Below are positions 1-6,442 of a stretch of 27,159 bases of DNA, piece by piece. The notes beneath the pieces are model-generated. The model saw nothing but the letters and a program-made list of their open reading frames with translations, was not told the DNA's origin and made no database searches. Every line of letters starts with the position of its first letter. Position 1 is the stretch's first letter. The stretch is from JACRPI01 sp041671005 (GTDB lineage: Archaea; Nanobdellota; Nanobdellia; Woesearchaeales; DSVV01). A program made the translations under genes and the position numbers. The stretch covers positions 1-27,159 of the forward strand of contig JBAZCJ010000004.1 of NCBI GenBank assembly GCA_041671005.1, read 5' to 3'.

Positions 1-1085
1 AAATATTTTTTATAGACTGCAACTGTTTCTTTATTTTTGTTAATAATTACATGAAATTTTTTTTCAGTGTAAACAAATGTTGCCACCATTTTATCTGAAA
101 CAGAAATACATGCAGGACCTTGCATTTCACGAGGTAAAAAGTGTACTATAAAATCTTTTTTTTCTTGTGTTCGTGGATTAAAGTAAATCCGTGTTTGGTT
201 TTCATCAAAAGCAACAATACGTGTTTTTACTTTTTTTTTAATTCTTTTTTCATGCCAGTTATTGCTTACATTCACAGTATAAACGTCTGCTAGTTGTTTG
301 CTGAAACCAAATCCTACAAATTCTTTTGTGTTTTCAATGAGTTCCATAAATGCACGTTGAATTCCAGTAACTCCCACATAAATTTTAACATCTCTATTCC
401 ATATAGTGTTAAAAAATGCAAGAGTATTATTAACAATTTCTTTACTTTTAATTAAGATTGCAATAGATAAATTTCCCCACATAACTGTAAGTACATATTC
501 TCCAAATACAAATGTTGATGTGACAAGTTTTTCTTCTTCAGAAAGAAGATCTGTTGCAGTATATTCAAGAGTAATCTCTTCACTACTAAGTATTCTCATT
601 TTAATTTTTTCTTTAATTCTTCTGCTATTCCAGATAGTAAAATATGTTGACATTTTTTCTTGAAATAAAAAAAGTGATCCATGAAGATAAATGGATTTTT
701 TTTCTTTTAGCATAAGGTTAAGTGCCGTTTGTACTCCTTTTGTTGTTGAATACACTTCAACTTCTGGTCCGTTTTCATGTTCTTCTTTTAATTGTTCTAA
801 TTCAGGGAGTATTTTTTTAATTTGTTCTTCTCGTTCTTTTAATAAAGATAAAAGTTGAGATGGAGGAGCAGCTTTGAAATATTTTTTATTATCTTTAATA
901 ATAGAACTTACTAATCCGCTTTCACTGAGTTTTTTAAGACGATCATATGTAAACGTTCTGTTTGCTCCAGTTTTTTTTGCAATCTCGCTTGCAGTAATAT
1001 CACCTTTTTGTAAAAGTGTTATATAGACACGAGCTTCTGCATCTGTAAGACCAAATTGCTGTAATACTAGTTCTTTGTTCATCAT
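1..1085 (-). CDS. TrmB-family transcriptional regulator with repeated sensor units (3' end outside window)
   Basis: The reading frame is open from ATG at 1085 down to base 1, so the C-terminus lies outside the window (about 361 codons seen). Residues 1-75 form a winged helix-turn-helix with the TrmB-like opening 'LQQFGLTDAEARVYITLL' and 'SEIAKKTGANRTFTYDRL'. A short coiled linker follows (KEREEQIKKILPELEQL). Then come sensor units, one ending 'FFNTIWNRDVKIYVGVTGIQ'; the next begins there and runs into the window edge. The same F-x3-(L/I)WN-x-D signature is repeated in the larger regulator at 24068-26062, so the two are related. Known TrmB proteins bind DNA through the N-terminal domain and sugars or other small ligands through the C-terminal part; the ligand here is unknown. 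It is divergent from the PLP-fold gene at 1158, its likely target. A second ATG follows immediately at 1082. Confidence 0.85.
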   Translation of the reverse strand, partial: MMNKELVLQQFGLTDAEARVYITLLQKGDITASEIAKKTGANRTFTYDRLKKLSESGLVSSIIKDNKKYFKAAPPSQLLSLLKEREEQIKKILPELEQLKEEHENGPEVEVYSTTKGVQTALNLMLKEKKSIYLHGSLFLFQEKMSTYFTIWNSRRIKEKIKMRILSSEEITLEYTATDLLSEEEKLVTSTFVFGEYVLTVMWGNLSIAILIKSKEIVNNTLAFFNTIWNRDVKIYVGVTGIQRAFMELIENTKEFVGFGFSKQLADVYTVNVSNNWHEKRIKKKVKTRIVAFDENQTRIYFNPRTQEKKDFIVHFLPREMQGPACISVSDKMVATFVYTEKKFHVIINKNKETVAVYKKY

Positions 1086-1104
1086 ATAACTAACATATTT
1101 TTAA

Positions 1105-1112
1105 TATATAAA
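1105..1112 (-). promoter_or_regulatory. TATA box of the TrmB-family gene
   Basis: TTTATATA on the minus strand, centred about 23 bases before the ATG at 1085. In archaea transcription starts about 25 bases downstream of the TATA box, so the mRNA would begin at or almost at the start codon (leaderless). No Shine-Dalgarno motif is seen before this ATG, which agrees. Confidence 0.6.
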
Positions 1113-1114
1113 TA

Positions 1115-1136
1115 TTGTCGTTTTATTCTAAGACAA
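1115..1136. promoter_or_regulatory. Candidate operator (short inverted repeat) between divergent genes
   Basis: TTGTC at 1115-1119 is matched by GACAA at 1132-1136 with a 12-base spacer. The repeat sits between the divergent TrmB gene and the PLP-fold gene. Arms of five bases can arise by chance in so AT-rich a spacer, so this is only a suggestion. Confidence 0.2.
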
Positions 1137-1157
1137 CATAGTTTAATATATTGAGTT

Positions 1158-2219
1158 ATGTTATTACCTTTAAGAGATAATATAGTGATGACGATGGAAG
1201 AAGAACGACAACAACAATATAGATTACTTGAAGCAAGAATAGGAAATACTCCTCTTGTTTTGTATGACGGAGAAGTTCCTCATGGGAACAAAATTTGGAT
1301 AAAGAGAGAATGTGATAATCCATTTGGTTCACATTATGATCGAGTTTATTTTGCGTTGTTTCAACATTATGAAAAGTACGGAAGAATAAAACAAGGAGAT
1401 AAAGTATTAGAAACTTCTTCAGGAACAGCAGGAGTATCATGTGCATCTATTGCAAAATTGTTAGGTTATGAATGTCACTTAGCAATTCCAGAAGGAGTAG
1501 ACGAAGCAGTTATTCAAAAAATCAGAGAAGAAGATGCAGTTCTTTATTTTACACCTGAAGCAGATTATATTAATGGATTTCCTGAATTTGTAAGAAAATT
1601 TCTTCCAAAACATAAAGATATTTTTTTTTTGAATCATTCAATGGGTGAAAGACATGGTCATGCATATGCAAATAATGAAATTGTTTTATCTTCTTTGGGG
1701 GGAATTGCAACAGAAGTAGTAGCAAAAATGCCTGTTGATTTTTATTTGCCTGCAGTTGGAAATGGTTCAAGTATTTTAGGCCCAGGGAGAATTTTTAAAC
1801 CTACTACAAAAATAATTGCATTTGAATCTTCTCAATCAGCAGTAGCATATGATTTATTACATCCTGGGGAATATGAAAGAAGATTTGGTATAAAACCAGG
1901 AGTATTACCACGACATAAATTACGCGGCACAAGTTTTCAAGGAATACATTTTCCACATATTGAAAATGCAGTTAAAGAAGGAATAATTAATGATGTTGTT
2001 CTAGTGAGTGATGTAGAAGTAAGTGCTAATTATTTTACAAGAACACAAAAAAATTACTTTAACCAATTGCCTCATTGGGATGCATCATTACTGTGTGTAA
2101 AAGAATATGGAAGAAGTACACGAGCAGGAGTCGTAGCAGCATTAGAAATTGCAAAAAAAATTGAGAGTAAAAATTTTGTTATTATTGCATACGATAAAGC
2201 AGATAGATATGATTTGTAA
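1158..2219 (+). CDS. Cysteine-synthase-fold (PALP) protein lacking the PLP lysine
   Basis: The protein has fold-type II PLP enzyme landmarks in the right order: 'ARIGNTPLV' near the N-terminus, 'NPFGSHYDR' at 54-62, the substrate loop 'SSGTAGVS' at 87-94, a glycine-rich phosphate-binding-like stretch 'VGNGSSILG' at 200-208, and an 'AYDKADRYD' tail. In cysteine synthase, cystathionine synthase and threonine synthase the residue before D-R is the lysine that binds PLP (SxKDR). Here it is tyrosine (residue 60, codon 1335-1337). Either the protein is not a conventional PLP enzyme or another lysine substitutes; the glycine loops remain. The length of 353 aa is normal for the family. ATG codons at 1158, 1188 and 1194 are all possible. 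A TATA-like TTTAATATA at 1142-1150 would favour 1188 or 1194. The gene is divergent from the TrmB regulator at 1085. Confidence 0.8.
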   Translation: MLLPLRDNIVMTMEEERQQQYRLLEARIGNTPLVLYDGEVPHGNKIWIKRECDNPFGSHYDRVYFALFQHYEKYGRIKQGDKVLETSSGTAGVSCASIAKLLGYECHLAIPEGVDEAVIQKIREEDAVLYFTPEADYINGFPEFVRKFLPKHKDIFFLNHSMGERHGHAYANNEIVLSSLGGIATEVVAKMPVDFYLPAVGNGSSILGPGRIFKPTTKIIAFESSQSAVAYDLLHPGEYERRFGIKPGVLPRHKLRGTSFQGIHFPHIENAVKEGIINDVVLVSDVEVSANYFTRTQKNYFNQLPHWDASLLCVKEYGRSTRAGVVAALEIAKKIESKNFVIIAYDKADRYDL

Positions 2220-2253
2220 TTTAGTGTATTTATTGAAATTTTATAAATTCAAA

Positions 2254-2278
2254 AAGAAATATAACTGAGATATTTCTT
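2254..2278 (+). terminator. Hairpin plus T-rich terminator after the PLP-fold gene
   Basis: AAGAAATAT (2254-2262) and ATATTTCTT (2270-2278) form a perfect nine-pair stem with a seven-base loop. It is followed by several T runs to about 2308. Archaeal termination mainly needs the T runs; the hairpin adds support. It lies 35 bases after the stop codon. Confidence 0.55.
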
Positions 2279-2363
2279 TATTTTTCACTTTTTCTTTGTT
2301 TTTCTTCTAAAAAAACACAAGATTTAAAAATAAAGAGAAATTCGTTCATGAAATGGCTATGCT

Positions 2364-2435
2364 GGCTCAATTAACTTCTTTTTCCTAAAAAACAACAAAG
2401 GAAGTAGCTGTAGCTATAAGAAGCTTAATTTAGCC
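2364..2435. repeat. Imperfect nested inverted repeat upstream of tRNA-Asp
   Basis: GGCTCAATTAACTTC at 2364-2378 is mirrored by GAAGCTTAATTTAGCC at 2420-2435 (one inserted base and one mismatch). Inside, TTCCT at 2382-2386 pairs with AGGAA at 2399-2403. No reading frame is evident. It could be a small structured RNA, a degraded mobile palindrome or part of the tRNA-Asp promoter region. The rest of 2279-2454 shows nothing else recognisable. Confidence 0.35.
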
Positions 2436-2454
2436 TGTGTTTGTCCAAAGGGGT

Positions 2455-2550
2455 GCCTAGGTAGTGTAGTGGCCTATCATGAAGCCCTGTCGAGCTGCTT
2501 TTTAGCAGTATAGTAAGGCTTCGACCCGGGTTCAAATCCCGGCCTGGGCG
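2455..2550 (+). tRNA. tRNA-Asp(GTC) with a 23-nt intron
   Basis: The acceptor stem GCCTAGG (2455-2461) pairs with CCTGGGC (2543-2549), including one T-G pair, and the discriminator is G2550, as expected for Asp. The D arm is 2464-2480. The anticodon stem AAGCC (2482-2486) pairs with GGCTT (2517-2521). The loop CTGTCG|A carries anticodon GTC at 2489-2491. The T arm is CCGGG-TTCAAAT-CCCGG (2526-2542). The 3' CCA is not encoded. The intron interrupts the canonical 37/38 position. Confidence 0.93.
2493..2515 (+). other. tRNA-Asp intron with bulge-helix-bulge splice motif
   Basis: A 23-nt intron sits between G37 and A38. A canonical bulge-helix-bulge can be drawn. The exon bases C32-U33-G34-U35 pair with AUAG at 2510-2513, allowing one G-U. 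The flanking three-base bulges are CG|A and UA|A, each cut after its second base. An inner stem GCTGC/GCAGT (2494-2498/2505-2509) closes the intron. This is the substrate form of the archaeal tRNA splicing endonuclease. Confidence 0.85.
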
Positions 2551-2566
2551 TAATAAATTTCGCTGT

Positions 2567-2650
2567 GGCGGGATTTGAACACACACCAAAATCCTCGTCG
2601 GATTTTTGGTGGAACGCTCACTACGTTCGGTTCAATCCCAGCCTGGGCGT
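2567..2650. pseudogene. tRNA-derived scrambled segment (partial tRNA 3' ends and hairpins)
   Basis: 2629-2649 (GGTTCAATCCCAGCC then TGGGCG) is a near copy of the T arm and acceptor end of the adjacent tRNA-Asp (2529-2550), with one deletion and one substitution. 2567-2580 (GGCGGGATTTGAAC) is a T-arm-like sequence on the opposite strand. Between them are two hairpins: ACCAAAATCC/GGATTTTTGGT (2585-2594/2600-2610) and GAACG/CGTTC (2612-2616/2624-2628). No complete cloverleaf can be formed on either strand. The 3'-end duplication resembles the footprint left when an element integrates into a tRNA gene, but no integrase is in this window. Confidence 0.5.
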
Positions 2651-2699
2651 TTTATATATCATTAAAATAAATCATACGCATATACATCAACAGCATAGT

Positions 2700-2789
2700 G
2701 GGCCGTTAGCTCAGCCTGGCTAGAGCACAACACTTTTAACACGACTGAAAGTCATGTTGGGGTCACGGGTTCGAATCCCGCACGGCCCG
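2700..2789 (+). tRNA. tRNA-Lys(TTT) with a 15-nt intron
   Basis: The acceptor stem GGGCCGT (2700-2706) pairs with ACGGCCC (2782-2788); the discriminator is G2789. The D stem GCTC/GAGC is at 2709-2712/2723-2726. The anticodon stem CAACA (2728-2732) pairs with TGTTG (2755-2759). The loop CTTTTA|A has anticodon TTT at 2735-2737. The T loop is TTCGAAT (2770-2776); the first T-stem pair is a mismatch (A2765/C2781). No CCA is encoded. The intron is at 37/38. Confidence 0.93.
2739..2753 (+). other. tRNA-Lys intron, 15 nt, with bulge-helix-bulge motif
   Basis: The exon bases C32-U33-U34-U35 pair with AAAG (2748-2751). The bulges UA|A and UC|A flank this four-pair helix, and the inner stem is only CA/UG (2740-2741/2746-2747) with a four-base loop. 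At 15 nt this is close to the smallest intron that can still hold the splice motif. Confidence 0.8.
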
Positions 2790-2807
2790 TTATTATCATA
2801 AAAAAGG

Positions 2808-2857
2808 TTATGCATTATTTAACATTCGAGAATATCTCTTGTTTGTTTATGCATTAT
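2808..2857. repeat. Two direct copies of TTATGCATTAT before the RNA polymerase operon
   Basis: TTATGCATTAT occurs at 2808-2818 and at 2847-2857. Both copies lie in the 96-base gap between tRNA-Lys and rpoH and each contains the palindrome ATGCAT. They may be promoter elements or regulator sites for the operon. Chance repetition in an AT-rich gap is possible. Confidence 0.35.
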
Positions 2858-2885
2858 CTATTTATATTATTCAAGGTGGGACAGT

Positions 2886-3131
2886 ATGGCAAAAAAAACA
2901 TTTGATATTAGGACACATAGTTTTGTGCCTGAACATATTCTTCTCTCTGAAAAAGAGAAAAATGCTTTATTTGAAAAATATGGCATCCATTTTAAAGAGT
3001 TGCCAAAAATATTTATCAATGATCCAATTATACGGGGTATGAAATTAAAATCAGGTGATGTTTTGAAGATTGTTAAAAAAAGTCCAACAGCAGGAATTGC
3101 TGATTACTACAGGGGTGTTATCAGTGAATAA
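2886..3131 (+). CDS. rpoH: DNA-directed RNA polymerase subunit H
   Basis: An 81-aa protein matching archaeal RpoH, the counterpart of the C-terminal assembly domain of eukaryotic RPB5. Typical features are 'FVPEHILLSEKEK', 'LPKIFINDPI', and 'KSGDVLKIVKKSPTAG' near the end. RpoH sits at the jaw of the polymerase and contacts A''. Its length is normal. The ATG at 2886 has a GGTGGG Shine-Dalgarno site at 2876-2881. It is the first gene of the polymerase operon, as in most archaea, and overlaps the rpoB'' start by eight bases. Confidence 0.96.
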   Translation: MAKKTFDIRTHSFVPEHILLSEKEKNALFEKYGIHFKELPKIFINDPIIRGMKLKSGDVLKIVKKSPTAGIADYYRGVISE

Positions 3132-4614
3132 ATACTCTCAACAGCTTATACAAAAATATTTTGAAGACCATTCTGTTGTTGCATCAACAATTGTATCATT
3201 TAATCATTTTATTGATGTTGAATTACAACACATTATTGAACAAAATAAAATTATTGAACCAACAATTATTCCTCATAATATTGATGAATTTAAAATTAGA
3301 TTTGATCGTATTTGGGTCACAAAACCAGAAATTACAGAAGCTGATGGATCTAAACGACCAATTTATCCTGTTGAAGCACGTTTGAGAAAATTAACGTATG
3401 CTGCACCAATTTTTATTGAAGTTAGTGCGCATATTAACGGAATTCAACGAGAATCATTTGTTACACAAGTAGGTAGTTTGCCTATTATGCTTCGTTCTAA
3501 ATATTGTCATTTAAGTGGATTAAGTGAAGAAGAACTTATTCAAAAAGGAGAAGATCCTCATGATTTTGGAGGTTATTTTATTCTTAATGGAACTGAAAGA
3601 GTTTTAATTAATATTGAAGATCTTGCAGCAAATAAATTATTAGTTGAAGAAGATTCTCTTACTGCAAATAAATACATAGGGAAGTTATTTTCTGAATCAG
3701 GTTCATATAAAATCCCTCATACTATTGAAAAATTAAATGATGGGTTGTTTTATTTGACTTTTACTCGTGTTAAAAGAATTCCTTTAATTACTATTATTAA
3801 AGCACTTGGATTAACAAAAGATGAAGAAATTATGCGTCACATTACAGGTGGAGAACAAAATGATGCAATCTTTGTTAACCTTTATGAATTTGTTGACATT
3901 AAAACTGAAGAAGAAGCTCTTGATTTCGTTGCTAAAAAAATAGGTATCACTCAAGCAAAGGATGTTCGTATTGAACGTATGAAAGAAGTTGTTGACAAAT
4001 ATCTTTTGCCTCACTTGGGTGTTACTGAAAAAGATAGGATGACTAAAGCGTATAATCTTTGTAAATATTTGAAAAAATATTTGAATGTTGCAGCAGGAGA
4101 ATTGCCTGTTGATGATAAGGATCATTATATGAATAAACGTGTTAAGATGAGTGGGGATTTGCTTGCAGATTTATTTCAAACAAATTTGAAAGTACTTGTA
4201 GGAGATCTTCTCTATAATTTTCAACGTATTGTTAAACGAGGAAAATTCCCTTCAATTAAGGTAGTTATTCGAGAAAAATTGTTAACTAGCAGAATTTACA
4301 GTTCTATGGCAACAGGTTCATGGGTTGGCGGTAGAATGGGTGTTAGTCAAAGAATTCAAAGAATTAACTTCCTTGAAACTTTAAGTCATCTTCAACGAGT
4401 TATTTCTCCATTAAGTGCAAGTCAAGAGAATTTTGAAGCTCGTGAACTTCATCCAACTCATTTAGGTCGTTTATGTCCAATTGAAACGCCTGAAGGAACA
4501 AATATTGGATTAAGAAAAAATCTTGCTCTTCTTGNNNNNNNNNNAATTTCACAAGATTCTGATGAGGAAGTTGTCTTGAAACAATTAAAAATGTTAGGAT
4601 TAAAAACAGCGTAA
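3124..4614 (+). CDS. rpoB'': DNA-directed RNA polymerase subunit B'' (contains assembly gap)
   Basis: The N-terminal half of the split second-largest polymerase subunit (protrusion, lobe and start of the fork). Landmarks are 'FDRIWVTKPEITEADGS', 'FGGYFILNGTERVLI', 'LHPTHLGRLCPIETPEGTN' and 'IGLRKNLALL' just before ten Ns. The GTG at 3124 is preferred as start: GGGGTG at 3112-3117 gives a Shine-Dalgarno site six bases upstream, and it overlaps the rpoH stop, implying coupled translation. A TTG start at 3070 would add 18 residues with no family match. The gap at 4535-4544 keeps the frame and hides about four residues. The protein is 496 aa including those. Confidence 0.95.
   Translation: MNKYSQQLIQKYFEDHSVVASTIVSFNHFIDVELQHIIEQNKIIEPTIIPHNIDEFKIRFDRIWVTKPEITEADGSKRPIYPVEARLRKLTYAAPIFIEVSAHINGIQRESFVTQVGSLPIMLRSKYCHLSGLSEEELIQKGEDPHDFGGYFILNGTERVLINIEDLAANKLLVEEDSLTANKYIGKLFSESGSYKIPHTIEKLNDGLFYLTFTRVKRIPLITIIKALGLTKDEEIMRHITGGEQNDAIFVNLYEFVDIKTEEEALDFVAKKIGITQAKDVRIERMKEVVDKYLLPHLGVTEKDRMTKAYNLCKYLKKYLNVAAGELPVDDKDHYMNKRVKMSGDLLADLFQTNLKVLVGDLLYNFQRIVKRGKFPSIKVVIREKLLTSRIYSSMATGSWVGGRMGVSQRIQRINFLETLSHLQRVISPLSASQENFEARELHPTHLGRLCPIETPEGTNIGLRKNLALLXXXXISQDSDEEVVLKQLKMLGLKTA
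4535..4544. other. Run of 10 Ns (assembly gap)
   Basis: Ten Ns interrupt rpoB'' near its 3' end. The frame on both sides fits the family ('NLALL' before, 'ISQDSDEE' after), so the true missing length is probably near ten bases, although 10 Ns can also be a placeholder. Confidence 0.98.
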
Positions 4615-4627
4615 TGGTGGTGTGCTC

Positions 4628-6430
4628 ATGGTAGATGTTTATCTCAATGGAAAATATGCAGGGTCTGTAGATAATGCGCAAGATTTTGTTGATCAAATTA
4701 TTTTAGATAGAAGACGAGGAAAACTTCCATCTAATTTGAATTTATATCACGATAAAGAATATAATCAAGTGTTTGTTGAATCATTGAAAGGCCGTGTTAG
4801 ACGACCATTGATTGTTGTTAAAGATGGGAAATCAGCATTGACAGACAAACTTCTTGTTCAATTAGAAAAAAATGAGCTCACGTGGGGGGATTTAGTTCTT
4901 CAAGGAATTGTTGAATATCTTGATGCAGCTGAAGAAGAAAATGCACTTGTTGCATTTAGTCAGGATCAGTTAACTCCAGCACATACACATTTAGAAATTG
5001 CACCTATAGCTATTCTTGGTTTATGTACGGGACTTGTTCCTTTTGGAAATTACAATCAAAGTACCCGTCTTAACGCAGGAAGTAAAAATCAGAAACAAGC
5101 ATTAGGATTTTATGCTGCAAATTATCTTGTAAGGATGGATATGGATGTTAATATTCTTGGTACACCTCATCAACCAATTTGTAAAACAGTAATGCATGAT
5201 ATTGTAGGTTTTAATCATCATCCTGCAGGTCAGAATATTGTTGTTGCAGTTATGAGTTATAGAGGATACAACATGGAGGATTCAGTTATTCTCAATAAAG
5301 GTTCTGTTCAACGTGGATTTGCACGTTCAACGTATTATAGACCTTGTGTTACAGAAGAACTTCGTTATAGTGGTGGTCTTATTGATCAAGTTGGAATTCC
5401 TGATAAAGAAGTTAAAGGATATAAAACAGAACGAGATTATCGTTATTTAGAAGAAGATGGAATCATTTATCCTGAAGCACAAGTTAAAGAAGGAGATGTT
5501 GTTATTGGAAAAACTTCTCCTCCACGATTTTTGAGTAGTATGGATGAGTATAATCTTACTTCAAATCTTAGACGAGAATCATCTATTTCCATCAGTCATG
5601 GTGAACAAGGTATTGTTGATTTTGTTTTGCTTACTGAAAATGAAGAGGGAAATAAACTTGTTCAAGTTAGATTACGTGATCCAAGAATTCCAGAAATAGG
5701 AGATAAATTTACTTCACGACATGGTCAAAAAGGAGTTGTTGGTATGATTGTTGATCAATGTGATATGCCATTCAGTACGTCAGGCATTACCCCAGATCTT
5801 ATTTTTTCACCACACGGTATTCCTTCACGTATGACTATTGCTCATCTTATTGAACTTGTTGGTGCTAAAGTTGGTGCATTAGCAGGAAGATATATTGATG
5901 GGACAACATTTGAAGCAGAACCAGAAGAAGCATTGCGACGAGAACTTGCATCATATGGGTTTAGAGAAAATGGAACTGAAACTCTTTACAATGGATTAAC
6001 TGGTGAAAAATTTCAAGCACGAATTTATGTTGGAAATATGTATTATCTTAGATTGAAACATATGGTTGCAAATAAATTACATTCCAGAGCACGAGGACCT
6101 GTTCAATTATTGACACGACAACCAACAGAAGGACGAGCAAAAGAAGGCGGTCTTCGACTTGGAGAAATGGAAAAAGATACTTTTGTTGCACATGGTGCAT
6201 CATTGTTGCTTAAAGAGCGCTTTGATTCAGATAAAACTGTTCTTGCTGTTTGTGAAGATTGCGGATTATTCGCGATTCATGATGATTACAAGAATAAATC
6301 GTTTTGTCCCGTGTGTGGTGAAGGTTCAACAATTTCTCTTGTAGAAATTGCATATGCATTTAAATTGTTATTAGATGAGTTAAAAGGATTATGTGTATAT
6401 CCTAAAATCGAATTAAAAAACAAATATTAA
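4628..6430 (+). CDS. rpoB': DNA-directed RNA polymerase subunit B'
   Basis: The C-terminal half of the split second-largest subunit, about 600 aa. It carries 'GYNMEDSVILNKGSVQRG' and 'GDKFTSRHGQKGVVG', hallmarks of the hybrid-binding and active-site wall of RNA polymerase B subunits. The C-terminal clamp contains a zinc-finger pattern C-x2-C...C-x2-C ('CEDCG' and 'CPVCG'). The ATG at 4628 lies five bases after GGTGGTG (4616-4622), a strong ribosome site; the in-frame GTG at 4622 falls within that site. The gene starts 13 bases after rpoB''. A separate B'' and B' is the common euryarchaeal and DPANN arrangement. Confidence 0.96.
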   Translation: MVDVYLNGKYAGSVDNAQDFVDQIILDRRRGKLPSNLNLYHDKEYNQVFVESLKGRVRRPLIVVKDGKSALTDKLLVQLEKNELTWGDLVLQGIVEYLDAAEEENALVAFSQDQLTPAHTHLEIAPIAILGLCTGLVPFGNYNQSTRLNAGSKNQKQALGFYAANYLVRMDMDVNILGTPHQPICKTVMHDIVGFNHHPAGQNIVVAVMSYRGYNMEDSVILNKGSVQRGFARSTYYRPCVTEELRYSGGLIDQVGIPDKEVKGYKTERDYRYLEEDGIIYPEAQVKEGDVVIGKTSPPRFLSSMDEYNLTSNLRRESSISISHGEQGIVDFVLLTENEEGNKLVQVRLRDPRIPEIGDKFTSRHGQKGVVGMIVDQCDMPFSTSGITPDLIFSPHGIPSRMTIAHLIELVGAKVGALAGRYIDGTTFEAEPEEALRRELASYGFRENGTETLYNGLTGEKFQARIYVGNMYYLRLKHMVANKLHSRARGPVQLLTRQPTEGRAKEGGLRLGEMEKDTFVAHGASLLLKERFDSDKTVLAVCEDCGLFAIHDDYKNKSFCPVCGEGSTISLVEIAYAFKLLLDELKGLCVYPKIELKNKY

Positions 6431-6442
6431 CAGGTGACTGAG

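Noticed and set aside
406..663. Plus-strand hydrophobic reading frame of 85 codons
   Set aside because: It lies wholly inside the minus-strand TrmB gene; the antisense of a Lys/Glu-rich AT-rich gene gives hydrophobic frames by composition.
2561..2650. A third tRNA gene
   Set aside because: Neither strand gives a full cloverleaf; only T-arm and acceptor pieces are present.
3070..3123. TTG start adding 18 residues to RpoB''
   Set aside because: The extension has no family match and overlaps rpoH; the GTG at 3124 has a well-placed Shine-Dalgarno site.
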